A stretch of 64,000 nt of DNA from Vibrio qingdaonensis. GTDB lineage: Bacteria > Pseudomonadota > Gammaproteobacteria > Enterobacterales > Vibrionaceae. Every line of letters starts with the position of its first letter. The first letter of the stretch is position 1. The notes under the pieces are model-generated. The model ran no database searches. It saw only the letters and a program-made list of their open reading frames with translations, and was not told the origin of the DNA. The position numbers and the translations under genes were made by a program. Shown one piece after another: positions 41,693 to 52,621 of this stretch. Location of the stretch: the NCBI RefSeq assembly GCF_026191675.1, contig NZ_JAKRRY010000010.1:62001-126000 (forward strand). The letters run 5' to 3'.

Positions 41693-42259
41693 ATGGCTAC
41701 TGTTAGCACTAATGAATTTAAAGGCGGTTTGAAATTAATGCTGGATAACGAGCCTTGCGTGATTCTAGAAAATGAATACGTGAAGCCAGGTAAAGGTCAA
41801 GCATTTAACCGTGTTAAAATTCGTAAACTACTGTCTGGTAAGGTGTTAGAGAAAACATTTAAGTCAGGCGAGAGCTTTGAAGTCGCTGACGTCATGGATA
41901 TCGATCTAGATTACCTATACTCAGACGGTGAATTCTACCACTTTATGAACAATGAAACATTCGAACAAATCGCTGCAGACGTAAAAGCGGTGGGTGACAA
42001 TGCGAAATGGTTGGTAGAAAACAACCCTTGTATGATTACACTTTGGAACGGCACGCCGATTTCTGTTACGCCAGCTAACTTTGTTGAGCTAGAAGTAACA
42101 GAAACCGATCCTGGTCTAAAAGGTGATACACAAGGTACAGGCGGTAAGCCTGCGACATTAACAACGGGTGCCGTTGTACGTGTTCCGCTATTTATTCAAA
42201 TCGGTGAAGTGGTAAAAGTTGACACTCGTACTGCAGAATATGTAGGCCGTGTTAAGTAA
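41693..42259 (+). CDS. efp: translation elongation factor P
   Basis: Relieves ribosome stalling at polyproline stretches. The 188 residues form three beta-barrel domains. The modification loop reads KPGKGQAF with Lys at position 34, the residue beta-lysylated by EpmA. AGAGGATA precedes the ATG. The presence of epmB next door and epmA 5 kb away indicates the beta-lysine pathway rather than rhamnosylation. Confidence 0.98.
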   Translation: MATVSTNEFKGGLKLMLDNEPCVILENEYVKPGKGQAFNRVKIRKLLSGKVLEKTFKSGESFEVADVMDIDLDYLYSDGEFYHFMNNETFEQIAADVKAVGDNAKWLVENNPCMITLWNGTPISVTPANFVELEVTETDPGLKGDTQGTGGKPATLTTGAVVRVPLFIQIGEVVKVDTRTAEYVGRVK

Positions 42260-42274
42260 TATTGCTTTCGAGAT

Positions 42275-42304
42275 TAAAAAGGTCGCTTAGGCGACCTTTT
42301 TTTA
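42275..42304 (+). terminator. intrinsic terminator after efp
   Basis: AAAAAGGTCGC-TTAG-GCGACCTTTTTTT, a perfect stem. Confidence 0.95.
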
Positions 42305-42342
42305 TGTTTGAAATCCAGTTTATGTTTAAGACATAGAGGGCG

Positions 42343-43038
42343 TTATTCCTGCGGACGCCAACTTAATGCACTGGCAACCGTACCGAGCGCAAGGGTATTC
42401 ATTTCTGTATTGGGTAAGTTGGCCAGTGTTTGAAGTGTTATCGCACCATTGGTTTGCGCGGCAGCAATCTCTTGGCTGCCTCTGCTAAAGCTATAGCCAA
42501 GCGGATTATCGACACTCATCAGTAGACCTTCACCTTCGTGAATCGACTCAACGTTAAAGTGGGTACTGCCGAGTCGAATGAAGCCGATTTCTTTCTTCGC
42601 CGTTGATAGGCTGATCGCTTCAGACTTTCTTGCCATCTCATACTCACCAATCGCTTGACCCGCTTCACTGATCTGACAAATGTACGGCCCGTTACCACCA
42701 AACGAAAAGCTGCCGAGATCGACGCTGGTGCCACCGCCACTACAAACAAGTGTCCAAGTTTCCCCGCTGTCAGTGCGAGTGATTTCTGCAACCATGTCCC
42801 CTTCTTTACTATTAATGGTATTAAACCAAGAACTCGTGGACGCACTACGTGAGTATTTTCCGTGATAGAGACCCGCTATATCAAATGAACCTTCGGGACC
42901 GAATCCCCAAAATGTGCCATCGGTTTTTAGTGTGAGCTCTGGTTGTGCAGAAACCGCGTCTGATTTTTTCATATCAACGGTGCTACCACACCCAAAAAGA
43001 GCACTGGAAATAACCAGTGCGCAAATAGACTTTTTCAT
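42343..43038 (-). CDS. lipoprotein of unknown function
   Basis: A 231-residue protein with a lipoprotein signal (MKKSICALVISSALFGCGS; lipobox LFGC, Cys17). The mature part is beta-rich, with Gly/Ser-rich stretches and two further cysteines (VCSGGGTS, PYICQIS) that could form a disulfide in the periplasm. I do not recognise the family. No ribosome site oddity; AAAAGAGATG precedes the start. It lies alone between efp and the frd operon, both on other transcription units. Confidence 0.78.
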   Translation of the reverse strand: MKKSICALVISSALFGCGSTVDMKKSDAVSAQPELTLKTDGTFWGFGPEGSFDIAGLYHGKYSRSASTSSWFNTINSKEGDMVAEITRTDSGETWTLVCSGGGTSVDLGSFSFGGNGPYICQISEAGQAIGEYEMARKSEAISLSTAKKEIGFIRLGSTHFNVESIHEGEGLLMSVDNPLGYSFSRGSQEIAAAQTNGAITLQTLANLPNTEMNTLALGTVASALSWRPQE

Positions 43039-43148
43039 TGTTACATCTCTTTTTTATTATAAATCGGCGCGGATTGTATAGGGGGAGGAAATGAAGGAAT
43101 GTAAGAGATTGTCTGAATGGATGATGGCTCACACACTGGTAGATAATA

Positions 43149-43176
43149 AAAAGGGTAGCGAATTCGCTACCCTTTT
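43149..43176 (-). terminator. intrinsic terminator of frdABCD
   Basis: AAAAGGGTAGCGAA-TTCGCTACCCTTTT is a perfect palindrome just after the frdD stop on the minus strand. Confidence 0.9.
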
Positions 43177-43190
43177 CGGCATTTTGAACG

Positions 43191-43553
43191 TTAAATCATA
43201 AAGATAAAGATCACTGCTAATGCACTAATAAGACCTGCAAAGAAATAGCACGCAATTTTGCCTGCCACACCAGCGTGAATTTTTAGATCATGCATACCAT
43301 GGTGAAGGCGGTGCATCGCATGCCACATTGGTAAGGCTAATGTGGCGATGACAAAGAGTGCACCGATAAAGCTAGTGGCAAAGCCTGCAACTCGCTCATA
43401 GCTTAATGCTTGCGCGTCGATGATGCCCATTGGCACAAGAATGCCAAGGACAAGAATAGTAACAGGAGTAATCATGGCAAACCATGAGCCGCCTGCACCA
43501 AATAGTCCCCACCATACGGGCTCGTCTGAACGTTTAGGGTTTTGGTTAATCAC
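43191..43553 (-). CDS. frdD: fumarate reductase membrane subunit D
   Basis: One of two membrane anchors of quinol:fumarate reductase. The 120 residues have three hydrophobic helices (about 24-45, 60-80, 98-118) and the family start with [11 protein letters not shown]. The GTG start at 43553 has AAGGAG upstream, overlapping the frdC stop. It is the last gene of the frdABCD operon. Confidence 0.95.
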   Translation of the reverse strand: MINQNPKRSDEPVWWGLFGAGGSWFAMITPVTILVLGILVPMGIIDAQALSYERVAGFATSFIGALFVIATLALPMWHAMHRLHHGMHDLKIHAGVAGKIACYFFAGLISALAVIFIFMI

Positions 43554-43563
43554 AGTGGTCTCC

Positions 43564-43947
43564 TTAGACGATAATCAGCACAATGAGAGAAATTGCTGCA
43601 ACGGCCGCCCATTGCGCCAGCACGATGGTTTTCTTTTCTACCGCTTTGCCTTTTAGTTTAATCGGCATAACTTGCGGCATCATGCTAAAAAAGGTTTGAG
43701 CGTGGAATAAGCTGCCTGCGAGCGCAACAATGTTGATGGCAATCACAATTGGATTGGCCATAAATGCTAACCAACCTTGCCAAGCCTCTGGTCCCTTAAC
43801 GAGTGCGCCTAAGCCAAAGGTTAGGAAAATCGTAAATAGAATCAGTGGCAATACCGTGGCTTCACGCAACATGTAGAAACGGTAGAAAGGATGATTTTTC
43901 CACCAAGTGCGTTTTATTTCGCGAACATAAGGTTTTCTATTGCTCAT
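43564..43947 (-). CDS. frdC: fumarate reductase membrane subunit C
   Basis: Second membrane anchor of fumarate reductase, 127 residues with three helices. It begins [33 protein letters not shown], the characteristic FrdC N-terminus that carries the conserved Glu involved in quinol binding. It starts 2 bp after frdB and ends 10 bp before frdD. Confidence 0.95.
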   Translation of the reverse strand: MSNRKPYVREIKRTWWKNHPFYRFYMLREATVLPLILFTIFLTFGLGALVKGPEAWQGWLAFMANPIVIAINIVALAGSLFHAQTFFSMMPQVMPIKLKGKAVEKKTIVLAQWAAVAAISLIVLIIV

Positions 43948-43949
43948 GG

Positions 43950-44708
43950 TTATGCCTCCACATTCTTTGGTGAGCCATCAGGCTTGAGCATGGCAATAAC
44001 AAAGTCTTTTGAAGATTCAATTTTACCTTGGTTTACCGCCGCCGCTGGGTCGACATTTTTAGGGCAAACATCTGAGCAATAGCCAACAAAGGTACAACCC
44101 CATGCGCCATTTTCGCCGTTGATGAGTGCCATACGTTCGCTCTTGCCATTGTCACGGCTGTCGAGGTTATAGCGATGTGCCAGAGTCAGGGCGGCAGGGC
44201 CAATAAACTCAGGGTTTAAACCAAACTGTGGGCAAGCTGCGTAGCAAAGTCCACAGTTAATACAGCCAGCAAATTGCTTATATTTCGCCATTTGTTCTGG
44301 TGTTTGCAGGTTTGCACCATCTTCAGGGGTACGGTCGTTACCAATGATATAAGGTTTAATCGCTTCTAAGCGCTCAATAAAGGGCGTCATATCGACAATT
44401 AAGTCTTTCTCGATTGGAAAATTGGCGAGCGGCTCGATTTTCACGCCACCGGTGTAGTCTCGTAAGAAGCTTTTACACGCTAACTTAGGGACACCATTGA
44501 CCATGATGCCACAAGAACCACAAATCGCCATGCGACAAGACCAACGGTAGGAGAGGTCTTTATCTAGGTTATCTTTGATGTAACCAATAGCATCAAGAAC
44601 TGACATGGTTTCATCAAACGGGACATCAAACATTTGCATGCGAGGCTCAGAGTCTTTCTCCGGGTCGTAACGCATGATTTCTACTTTCTGAATGCGATTT
44701 GCGGACAT
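43950..44708 (-). CDS. frdB: fumarate reductase iron-sulfur subunit
   Basis: Transfers electrons from menaquinol to FrdA through three Fe-S clusters. The 252 residues show the plant-type ferredoxin cysteines ([16 protein letters not shown] ... C) and bacterial ferredoxin motifs [12 protein letters not shown] and [17 protein letters not shown]. Its ATG shares one base with the frdA stop (TAATG), implying translational coupling. Confidence 0.98.
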   Translation of the reverse strand: MSANRIQKVEIMRYDPEKDSEPRMQMFDVPFDETMSVLDAIGYIKDNLDKDLSYRWSCRMAICGSCGIMVNGVPKLACKSFLRDYTGGVKIEPLANFPIEKDLIVDMTPFIERLEAIKPYIIGNDRTPEDGANLQTPEQMAKYKQFAGCINCGLCYAACPQFGLNPEFIGPAALTLAHRYNLDSRDNGKSERMALINGENGAWGCTFVGYCSDVCPKNVDPAAAVNQGKIESSKDFVIAMLKPDGSPKNVEA

Positions 44709-46525
44709 TATGCTTGCTCCTCTGCATTGTTTTCTTGAGCGGCTTTTGCTTCTGCAGCGGCAGCTTTCTCTGCAGCTTCACCGTAAAGACGGGCTTTAGG
44801 TTGGGATTTGGTGATTTTTACATCGCTGTAATCGATGCTTGGTGCGTTGTCTTCTTGGAAGAAAGCGAGAGAGTGTTTTAGGAATTTTTCATCATCACGC
44901 TCTGTGCAGCCATCGTCTAAACGTTGGTGCGCACCACGGGATTCTTTACGCAGAATGGCGGAGTGCACCATGGCTTCAGCAACTTCAAGACCGTAACCCA
45001 CTTCGATGGCGTACAGTAAGTCTGTGTTGAAGACTTTCCCTTTATCTTTAATACCAATGTTTTTATAACGTTGCTTAAGCTCAGCAATCTTTTCAAGTGT
45101 GGCTTGCATTAAGTCTTCTTGACGGTAAATACCACAACCCGCTTCCATGGTATGACCCATTTCTGTGCGGATGTCGGCCCAGTTTTCGTCGCCATTTTGG
45201 TTGAGTAGGGCGGCAATGCGCGCTTCAACGGCTTCCACTTGTTTCGCAATTGCTGCGTCATCCCAGCCTTTAAAGGTTTGTGCACGTTCAACCGCTTGTT
45301 CGCCGGCAACACGACCAAATACAACAAACTCAGCCAGTGAGTTGGAGCCTAGTCGGTTAGCGCCGTGAAGGCCAACAGATGCACATTCACCGACTGCGAA
45401 TAGACCTTGTATACGCGTTTCACATTGACCATTGGTCTCGATACCACCCATGGTGTAATGGACGGTTGGTCTAATTGGGATTGGCTCTTTGGCTGGATCA
45501 ACGTTGACGTAAGCTTTGGCAAGTTCACAGATAAACGGTAGACGTTCTTGTAAGTACTCTTCGCCAAGGTGACGCAAGTCTAGGTGAACCACATCACCCA
45601 GTGGGTGTTTGATGGTATTGCCTTTTTGCTGCTCATGCCAAAATGCTTGAGAAACTTTGTCACGAGGACCCAGTTCCATGTATTTGTTTTTCGGCTCGCC
45701 GACTGGTGTCTCTGGGCCCATGCCGTAATCTTGTAGGTAACGGTAGCCATTCTTGTTGACGATAATCCCCCCTTCACCACGACAACCTTCGGTCATCAGG
45801 ATACCAGTGCCAGGAAGCCCTGTTGGGTGGTATTGCACGAATTCCATATCACGTAGTGGCACACCATGACGATACGCCATTGCCATACCATCGCCAGTCA
45901 CAATGCCGCCGTTCGTGTTACAGTGATAAACACGACCAGCGCCACCCGTTGCGAGTACAACAGACTTCGCTTTAATGGTCACGAGTTCGCCTTCCGACAT
46001 ATGAATGGCGATCAGACCTTGCACTTCGCCTTCGACAACAAGAAGATCAACCACAAAGTACTCATCAAATCGTTTGATTTGGTCATACTTCATTGAGGTT
46101 TGGAATAGCGTATGCAGCATATGGAAGCCAGTTTTATCCGCAGCAAACCAGGTTCGTTCCACCTTCATGCCACCAAAACGACGAACATTGACCTCGCCAT
46201 TTTCTTTACGGCTCCACGGGCAGCCCCATTGCTCCATTTGGATCATTTCTTTGGTTGCGCTTTTTACGAAATACTCAACAACATCCTGTTCACAAAGCCA
46301 GTCACCACCACCAACGGTATCGTTGAAGTGATTGTCTAGGCTATCTTCATCCTTGATTACAGCGGCAGAGCCACCCTCAGCCGCGACCGTGTGCGATCGC
46401 ATCGGGTAAACTTTCGAGATAAGAGCAACTTCCATGTCAGGATTTGCTTCAGCGGCTGCAATAGCAGTTCGAAGACCAGCGCCACCAGCGCCGATGACTG
46501 CGATATCTGTGGTAATTGTCTTCAC
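44708..46525 (-). CDS. frdA: fumarate reductase flavoprotein subunit
   Basis: Catalytic subunit reducing fumarate to succinate, with covalent FAD. The 605 residues have the dinucleotide motif [16 protein letters not shown], the flavinylation His in [10 protein letters not shown], catalytic [11 protein letters not shown] and the C-terminal RGAHQR. The alanine/glutamate-rich tail is longer than core FrdA. It leads frdABCD and is divergent from epmA; a CRP-like site lies between them. Confidence 0.98.
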   Translation of the reverse strand: MKTITTDIAVIGAGGAGLRTAIAAAEANPDMEVALISKVYPMRSHTVAAEGGSAAVIKDEDSLDNHFNDTVGGGDWLCEQDVVEYFVKSATKEMIQMEQWGCPWSRKENGEVNVRRFGGMKVERTWFAADKTGFHMLHTLFQTSMKYDQIKRFDEYFVVDLLVVEGEVQGLIAIHMSEGELVTIKAKSVVLATGGAGRVYHCNTNGGIVTGDGMAMAYRHGVPLRDMEFVQYHPTGLPGTGILMTEGCRGEGGIIVNKNGYRYLQDYGMGPETPVGEPKNKYMELGPRDKVSQAFWHEQQKGNTIKHPLGDVVHLDLRHLGEEYLQERLPFICELAKAYVNVDPAKEPIPIRPTVHYTMGGIETNGQCETRIQGLFAVGECASVGLHGANRLGSNSLAEFVVFGRVAGEQAVERAQTFKGWDDAAIAKQVEAVEARIAALLNQNGDENWADIRTEMGHTMEAGCGIYRQEDLMQATLEKIAELKQRYKNIGIKDKGKVFNTDLLYAIEVGYGLEVAEAMVHSAILRKESRGAHQRLDDGCTERDDEKFLKHSLAFFQEDNAPSIDYSDVKITKSQPKARLYGEAAEKAAAAEAKAAQENNAEEQA

Positions 46526-46691
46526 AGTTATCCTCCAGTGTGAGAGCGAGTTGAACTCGCGGTTGATAATTAGCGCTTAAATAAGCAGATAAAAACTAAG
46601 GGCTATAGTAGATAAGGCGCCGGGCAAAAAAATTGATTGAGTTAGGTTTTTTCATCGGAAATGCAAAGAGAGGCATAGTATTTATATGATG

Positions 46692-46713
46692 TGTGATTAA
46701 CGTCACTTATAAT
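46692..46713. promoter_or_regulatory. CRP-like site and -10 element between frdA and epmA
   Basis: TGTGA-TTAACG-TCACT (46692-46707) fits the CRP consensus TGTGA-N6-TCACA with one mismatch. A perfect TATAAT (46708-46713) abuts it and probably belongs to epmA. The site could activate frd or block the epmA promoter; I found no good FNR match here. Confidence 0.55.
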
Positions 46714-46770
46714 TGTGGGGTATCTTTGAATTTGTACAATTATCAATAACTACAGCTAATGAGTTTGATT

Positions 46771-47745
46771 ATGATTTACAACGACTGGCAACCTACAGCA
46801 TCAATACCTTTGCTAAAAAAACGCGCAGAGATTATTCGCAATATACGTCAATTTTTCTTATCAAAAGGTGTCATGGAAGTGGACACGCCAGCCATGAGTC
46901 ATGCCACGGTGACAGATGTACACCTGCAAACGTTTGATACCGAATTTGTTGGACCTGGTTACGCAGATGGTAGGCGCTTGTATTTCATGACGAGCCCTGA
47001 ATTTCATATGAAACGATTGCTGGCGGCGGGGAGTGGCTGTATCTATCAGATAGCGAAGGCGTTTCGCAATGAAGAGAGCGGTCGTTACCACAATCCCGAG
47101 TTTACCATGTTGGAGTGGTACCGCGTTGGGTTTGATCATCACCAGCTAATGGATGAAATGGATGAACTATTGATGTTGGTATTAAAGGGAGAGAAAGCGG
47201 AGCGAATGACGTATCAACAAGCGTTTATTCAGGCACTGGCCGTCTGTCCGCTCACCGCTTCCATGTCAGAGCTTCGGGTTGCAGCTGGGACGTTAGGCTT
47301 GTCTGATATTGCAGACAGTGAAGAAGACCGAGATACCTTATTGCAACTGCTATTTAGTATGGGAGTGGAAACTAAAATTGGCTTGAACTCTCCTGCTTTT
47401 GTTTACGATTTTCCTGCTTCACAAGCGGCATTAGCAAAAGTTAACGCGAATGATCCTAGGGTGGCCGATCGCTTTGAGGTGTATTTTAAGGGCATCGAAC
47501 TTGCCAATGGCTTCCATGAGCTCGATAACCCACAAGAGCAGCTTGCGCGTTTTGAACAAGACAATCAGAAGAGGGTTACAATGGGGTTACCTGTCCAGCC
47601 TATTGACCACCACCTGATTGCCGCTCTAGAGGCGGGGCTACCACCATGCGCAGGTGTGGCGTTGGGGATTGACCGGCTGATTATGCTGGCCATAGGCGCT
47701 GAACATATCGATCAAGTGACGGCTTTTCCATTTCCGATCGCGTAA
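46771..47745 (+). CDS. epmA: EF-P--(R)-beta-lysine ligase EpmA
   Basis: Truncated lysyl-tRNA synthetase paralogue that attaches (R)-beta-lysine to Lys34 of EF-P. The class II core is intact: motif 2 [21 protein letters not shown] and motif 3 [12 protein letters not shown]; there is no anticodon-binding domain. The ATG at 46771 gives 324 residues, like E. coli (325); an ATG four codons upstream is possible. It is divergent from frdA as in E. coli. With EpmB and EF-P in this window, the pathway is nearly complete; EpmC is not here. Confidence 0.96.
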   Translation: MIYNDWQPTASIPLLKKRAEIIRNIRQFFLSKGVMEVDTPAMSHATVTDVHLQTFDTEFVGPGYADGRRLYFMTSPEFHMKRLLAAGSGCIYQIAKAFRNEESGRYHNPEFTMLEWYRVGFDHHQLMDEMDELLMLVLKGEKAERMTYQQAFIQALAVCPLTASMSELRVAAGTLGLSDIADSEEDRDTLLQLLFSMGVETKIGLNSPAFVYDFPASQAALAKVNANDPRVADRFEVYFKGIELANGFHELDNPQEQLARFEQDNQKRVTMGLPVQPIDHHLIAALEAGLPPCAGVALGIDRLIMLAIGAEHIDQVTAFPFPIA

Positions 47746-47770
47746 TTGTTTTCCGTTCCATGCTTAATCA

Positions 47771-48664
47771 CTAACTGACGAGTATTCCTGTACCCGTGAC
47801 GGCGAGTAACGCACCTAACCAAGCGTAGCGGTTAGGTCGTTGCTTGGTGTATAGCCATAGTAGTGGCAATACCATGATGGGGGTTGTCGAAGAAAGTAGC
47901 GCTACCATACCGACATTACCCGTTTGTAGGGCAAACAGGATGAGAGTCATACCCACTGCCATGGCAAGAAAGCCGTTTAGAGCGGTAATACCAAAGATGG
48001 GCAGGGTGATTGGGTTGATACTTTTTGCCAGTCTTGCCCCAGTTAGCCAAAATAAGCTATGGGCAATAAAGGCGGTAATCATACGAATCGCGGACGCAGC
48101 AATAGGGTCGATAGTAGTTTGCATCACGGGTTTGGCGATAATCCCCCCCAGCGCCTGACACAGTGCCGCGGTAATACCGAGTGCGACACCAATCCAAACC
48201 TTTCCTCGAATTTCCTCGAAGCGATTTGCTGATGGCTTGGCTTGCTTACGGCCAAAAAAGATCGCGGTTGCGACCCCTGAAAATACGAGTGCTGAGCCCA
48301 TCAGCTCCATGGAATTCATGGTTTCAGAAAAAAGAAAGTAACCGAGTATGGCGGAAAAAACGGCGTGACAAGAGAAGAGTAACCCAGCCTGGCGTGGCCC
48401 CATTCGATTTAAGCAAGCAAATAGCGCGGTATCACCAATAAAGATCCCGATAAGCCCCGATAGCGCCATCGGGGTGATATGGGTGTAGGACACGCTTCCC
48501 CAGCCATTCGTAAGCAATGCCATGGTAGTGAGTATGCCGGCAGTACATCCCATTCTCCACCGGCTATAGGCAAAAGAGCCAAGGTGGCGTGCTGGTGTCA
48601 CGGAAATAATGCTAGACACCGCCCACAAAAAGGCGGCAATAAGTGCAAACCACTCAAACCCCAT
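47771..48664 (-). CDS. DMT superfamily (EamA) transporter
   Basis: Inner-membrane transporter of 297 residues with 10 predicted helices made of two EamA repeats (about 5-135 and 150-290). Recognisable stretches include GLIGIFIGDTALFACLNRMGPRQAGLLFSC. The substrate is unknown. It converges with epmA and is preceded by a large inverted repeat. Confidence 0.85.
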   Translation of the reverse strand: MGFEWFALIAAFLWAVSSIISVTPARHLGSFAYSRWRMGCTAGILTTMALLTNGWGSVSYTHITPMALSGLIGIFIGDTALFACLNRMGPRQAGLLFSCHAVFSAILGYFLFSETMNSMELMGSALVFSGVATAIFFGRKQAKPSANRFEEIRGKVWIGVALGITAALCQALGGIIAKPVMQTTIDPIAASAIRMITAFIAHSLFWLTGARLAKSINPITLPIFGITALNGFLAMAVGMTLILFALQTGNVGMVALLSSTTPIMVLPLLWLYTKQRPNRYAWLGALLAVTGTGILVS

Positions 48665-48727
48665 GAGTTTCCCTATTCAATTAGAAATCCTATCGCTAAA
48701 CAGGTTGTACTATGCGGCTTAGTAAAG

Positions 48728-48765
48728 CGCAATGAAATCCACCAGATAGAGTGGATTTCATTGCG
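48728..48765. repeat. 15-bp perfect inverted repeat
   Basis: CGCAATGAAATCCAC (48728-48742) and GTGGATTTCATTGCG (48751-48765) flank an 8-nt loop. No T-run follows. It lies between the SLC13 transporter stop and the DMT transporter start, both minus strand. Confidence 0.85.
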
Positions 48766-48798
48766 ACGTTGGTACTTGCTTAAGTGTGGCCTAGCGTA

Positions 48799-50220
48799 CT
48801 AGGTTAGGATCCATGCGGCGGTATAGACAATGAGTAAACCAACCACGCCAAGGATCAGCCCCATCTTTGCCATGTCTTTGCTTTCAATCAGACCGGTAGA
48901 GTAGGCAAGAGAATTAGGAGGCGTGGAGACAGGAAGAATCATCCCTAACGACGCTGAAAATGCGACAACGACGAGCAGACCTTGTAAACCACCAATAGTG
49001 GCTAGGCTTTCCATCGAGGCACCAATAGCAGCAGCGATAGGCATCAGTAAGTTTGCTGTGGCAGTATTCGACATGAAATTAGCCATTAGCCAACAGACGA
49101 CAGAAAGTGTTAGCACTACAGCCATTGGCGAAAGTGATTCATAGTCAATCGCGTGAGCAAGGGCGACGGCGAGCCCGGTTTTATCTAAGCCAATGCCAAT
49201 CGCGATACCACCAGCAACGAGCCAAAGCACATCCCAGTTAATGAGCTTGAGCTCTTCTTTACCCATGATTCCCGTCAGCGTAAACACCGCAAGTGGAATG
49301 ATGGAAACCACATAGGTATTCATGCCATGTAACTTAGTCGTCATCCAAAGCAAAATGGTGGTGGCGAAGGTGGCGTATACCACGATGGCTCGCCAGTTTT
49401 TTTGGAATGTCCCGTTTAGCTTTAGTACCATTTTGTCTTGTGAGGATGGGAAAAAGCGTTGTAACAAAAACCAAGCAATGGTCAGTTGAATGATGACAAA
49501 AGGCAGCCCCATCATCATCCATTGCAGGAAGTCGATGGTGTTTTCTCCTGTGAGGTATTGCAATGCTATTGCATTGGGCGGGGTTCCTATTGGTGTTGCT
49601 ATCCCCCCCGTATTCGCCGCAATAGGAATGCATAACACTAACGCTTTGATGCCAATGTCGCCTTTGGGCGCAGAAGCAACAATAGGTCCAAGCAAGGCTA
49701 GCATCATCACTGTGGTGGCGGTATTGGACATAAACATCGAAAAAACTGCAGTGATTAACATTAACCCCAACATGATAAATTTCGGCTGTTGGCCAAAAGG
49801 CTTAAGTAAGACCCGGGCGAGGTTGTTGTCGAGTTCGTATTTAGACGCGGCAATCGCTAAGGCAAAACCACCCATAAATAAAATAATAATAGGCGATGAA
49901 AAAGCGCTAAAGATGTCGGTGTATTTCATCAACTCACCTAAGTCGTGGCCTGCTGGTGGCGTGCGAAATAGGTGCAATCCTTTATCTGAAATCATGACCA
50001 GTTCTAAGGCAATGATAAGAATTGAGGTGGCAAAAACAGGAACAGGCTCTAGCACCCAGAGTAGTGCAGCGAGTAAGAAAATAGCGAGTAGTCGATGTTG
50101 AATAAGCGTGAGATCGTCGATGGGAATGGCATCAATCGGCATCATTAACACACCAAGGGGAACCATAAAGCAGATCAGGAGCCGGATCAAAACCCCGTTA
50201 TTTATCTTGGGCATAGGCAA
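48799..50220 (-). CDS. SLC13/DASS family sodium-coupled anion symporter
   Basis: Inner-membrane carrier of 473 residues related to VcINDY, which imports di- and tricarboxylates or sulfate with sodium. The two Ser-Asn-Thr substrate/Na+ motifs are present: MSNTATTVMMLALL in the first half and MSNTATANLLMPIAA in the second, together with TPIGTPPNAIAL and STPPNSLAY. Substrate choice cannot be read from sequence; dicarboxylate is plausible given nearby frd genes, but they are separate units. Confidence 0.88.
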   Translation of the reverse strand: MPMPKINNGVLIRLLICFMVPLGVLMMPIDAIPIDDLTLIQHRLLAIFLLAALLWVLEPVPVFATSILIIALELVMISDKGLHLFRTPPAGHDLGELMKYTDIFSAFSSPIIILFMGGFALAIAASKYELDNNLARVLLKPFGQQPKFIMLGLMLITAVFSMFMSNTATTVMMLALLGPIVASAPKGDIGIKALVLCIPIAANTGGIATPIGTPPNAIALQYLTGENTIDFLQWMMMGLPFVIIQLTIAWFLLQRFFPSSQDKMVLKLNGTFQKNWRAIVVYATFATTILLWMTTKLHGMNTYVVSIIPLAVFTLTGIMGKEELKLINWDVLWLVAGGIAIGIGLDKTGLAVALAHAIDYESLSPMAVVLTLSVVCWLMANFMSNTATANLLMPIAAAIGASMESLATIGGLQGLLVVVAFSASLGMILPVSTPPNSLAYSTGLIESKDMAKMGLILGVVGLLIVYTAAWILT

Positions 50221-50391
50221 TATTATCTCAAATCAAAAATTCGTCTATTAAATAGATTAAAAGATAATCACCTTGGGGTCTTCGACTAAGGTTAGAGTTT
50301 TGAAATCATGGAGGATTTTTTGGTGAGATTATTGTTTTACGTCAACGATTAGAGCTAGATGAGGCGATTAAGATAGCCGAGATTGAAGCGA

Positions 50392-50424
50392 TAAAAAACG
50401 GCGCAAATTTGCACCGTTTCTTTT
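50392..50424 (-). terminator. intrinsic terminator after psd
   Basis: AAACGG-C-GCAAATTTGC-A-CCGTTT has one internal mismatch; A/T-runs flank it. It lies just past the psd stop. Confidence 0.75.
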
Positions 50425-50440
50425 CGCTAACGTAAGCAAA

Positions 50441-51313
50441 CTAGCTGTCGTGACGTTCGGCCACATGAGCATAAGGTGTGCCCATAACGGTAGGGGTGGT
50501 GTTCGCCATTGTCTCATCAAAGCGGATGCGATTACGGGCAAACAAGTTAATGACCGTTGAGCCTAGCTTAAAGCGACCCATTTCTTCTCCCTTTTTCAAT
50601 ACAACAGACTTATTACCTTCAGCAGGGTAGTCCCAAGTATGAACGGAGCTGCCAGTTGGCGGTGTTACGGTACCAGCCCATATAAGTTCAATGCTGCCGA
50701 CGATCGTTGCACCGACAAGAACCTGCGCCATTGGGCCGAATTCAGTATCAAAGATACATACCACTCGTTCGTTACGAGCAAACAGATTAGGCACATTCTC
50801 CGCGGTAAGCGGATTGACTGAAAATAGGTCGCCAGGGACATAAATCATTTGGCGTAATGTACCATCGCACGGCATGTGTACACGGTGGTAGTCGCGGGGA
50901 GAGAGATAAAGCGTTGCAAATTCGCCATCGGCAAACTCTTTAGCGAGGTCTTCACTTCCACCCAATAGCTCTTGTGCTGTGTAGTGATGGTTTTTAGCTT
51001 GGATTAGCTTACCATCTTCAATAGGACCAAATTGGCTCACACACGCATCTGCGGGGTGGGTGATGACAGACTCACCTTCTGCAATTGGTCGAGTACCTGG
51101 TTTGAGTTCACGAACGAAAAATTCGTTAAAAGTCTCGAAGTGAGCTGGATCTGAGTACAAAGCTTCATCTAAATTGACGTTATATTGTTTTACAAACCAA
51201 CGAATGATAGCTGTCGTTAGACCACCAGCTTTTGCTGATGCTAGTTTACCGACTAAACGGGTTAAACCGTGTTTTGGTAGCCAATATTGAAGTCCAACTT
51301 TAATCTTATCCAT
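50441..51313 (-). CDS. psd: phosphatidylserine decarboxylase proenzyme
   Basis: Inner-membrane enzyme that makes phosphatidylethanolamine. The 290-residue proenzyme cleaves itself at the LGST motif ([11 protein letters not shown], about residue 250) to give a pyruvoyl group on the new Ser. Catalytic triad residues are visible in [11 protein letters not shown] and HRVHMPCDG. It follows rsgA on the same strand (rsgA-psd is also the E. coli order). Confidence 0.97.
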   Translation of the reverse strand: MDKIKVGLQYWLPKHGLTRLVGKLASAKAGGLTTAIIRWFVKQYNVNLDEALYSDPAHFETFNEFFVRELKPGTRPIAEGESVITHPADACVSQFGPIEDGKLIQAKNHHYTAQELLGGSEDLAKEFADGEFATLYLSPRDYHRVHMPCDGTLRQMIYVPGDLFSVNPLTAENVPNLFARNERVVCIFDTEFGPMAQVLVGATIVGSIELIWAGTVTPPTGSSVHTWDYPAEGNKSVVLKKGEEMGRFKLGSTVINLFARNRIRFDETMANTTPTVMGTPYAHVAERHDS

Positions 51314-51465
51314 TGCTTACTATTCCAACATTAATTGTGTATTTCGAATTCAGGGCGCGAGATATTAATGTAAATCTCACGAAATGTCAGTACTTAGTCC
51401 AATTCCAGTGCTGACGTTGTGCGTGACGGCAAACTCGCGGCATAAAGGCAAGCGTAGAGTTTTAA

Positions 51466-52524
51466 TCAACCCAGATCCGCTTTCTTATTGCGCGAGTATT
51501 GTCGATTGGCTTTGTTCTCACCCATGCTCTCCAAAATTCGGTGATAGTTGTCAAAGCGGCCTTTATCGATGCTGCCGTTTTCAACCGCTTCACGAAGAAT
51601 GCAGCCAGGATCATCTAAGTGTTTGCAATCTCTAAACTTACAACCACCTAGGTAAGGACGAAACTCGACAAAAGCTTCAGTGATTTCATGAGATTCTAAG
51701 TGCCAAAGTCCAAACTCACGAACCCCTGGAGAGTCGATAAGATCGCCCCCTGATGGGAAGTGGTAGAGTCGAGCGGCTGTCGTCGTATGCTGACCTAATC
51801 CTGAGTTTTCAGAAATGGCCCCCTCTTCAATTTCTAATTCGGGCATGAGAGCATTGACTAAGCTTGATTTGCCTACTCCAGATTGCCCAACAAAGATGTT
51901 CACTTTATCTTTGAGGTAGCTTTCCAGTTCTTGGATCCCTTCGCCGGTTTCTTTGCTGACAAAGGCAACGTCATAGCCAATACGCTTGTAAGCGTTTAAG
52001 GAGGCATAAATATCCGCTTTGTCTTCTTCTGAAATCAGGTCAACTTTGTTTAGAACCAATAGCGGAGCAATTTGCAACGTTTCCGATGCCACCAAGTAGC
52101 GATCGATGATGTTAAACGATAAATCCGGCGCAATGGCCGAAACAATCACCATTTGGTCAACGTTGGCTGCAACGGGCTTTAGGCCGTCGTAATAGTCTGG
52201 GCGTGTGAGTATTGAGCTGCGTGGCTCGACGGCCTCGACAACACCCGAAATACCATGCATAGATTCAATGCCTACACGCCATTTTACATGATCGCCAGAG
52301 ACGAGAGACTCAATGCCACGTCGTAAATTACAACGGTGAACTTCTTGAGTTTCAAGATCTTCAATGTCGGCATGTTGACCAAAGCGAGTAATCACTAAAC
52401 CTTGTTTGACCGCTCCTAGCATGGTTTCATCCCATTGAACGGTTTCTTCTTGTTTAAGTTTTTTGCTTTGGTTGCTGCGTACTCGACGCACTTGGCCTTT
52501 GGTTAGTTTTTTCTTTTTCGCCAC
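51466..52524 (-). CDS. rsgA: ribosome small-subunit biogenesis GTPase RsgA
   Basis: Circularly permuted GTPase that acts late in 30S maturation. The 352 residues have a basic N-terminal tail, an OB-fold (about 40-110), then G4 (NKVDLI) before G1 ([13 protein letters not shown]) and G3 (DSPGV), and a C-terminal zinc knuckle ([15 protein letters not shown]). It is divergent from orn, as in E. coli. Confidence 0.97.
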   Translation of the reverse strand: MAKKKKLTKGQVRRVRSNQSKKLKQEETVQWDETMLGAVKQGLVITRFGQHADIEDLETQEVHRCNLRRGIESLVSGDHVKWRVGIESMHGISGVVEAVEPRSSILTRPDYYDGLKPVAANVDQMVIVSAIAPDLSFNIIDRYLVASETLQIAPLLVLNKVDLISEEDKADIYASLNAYKRIGYDVAFVSKETGEGIQELESYLKDKVNIFVGQSGVGKSSLVNALMPELEIEEGAISENSGLGQHTTTAARLYHFPSGGDLIDSPGVREFGLWHLESHEITEAFVEFRPYLGGCKFRDCKHLDDPGCILREAVENGSIDKGRFDNYHRILESMGENKANRQYSRNKKADLG

Positions 52525-52621
52525 GATATTTTATGATGCCAATGCATCAAACCATTTGGGTTACTGAAATTTATTTCGGTATAGTACCTCTTTTAGCGGA
52601 AAACAAATAGACGAGGGCGAT

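Noticed and set aside
49490..50101. 203-codon plus-strand ORF inside the SLC13 transporter gene
   Set aside because: Antisense shadow of hydrophobic codons; the minus-strand frame carries the family motifs.
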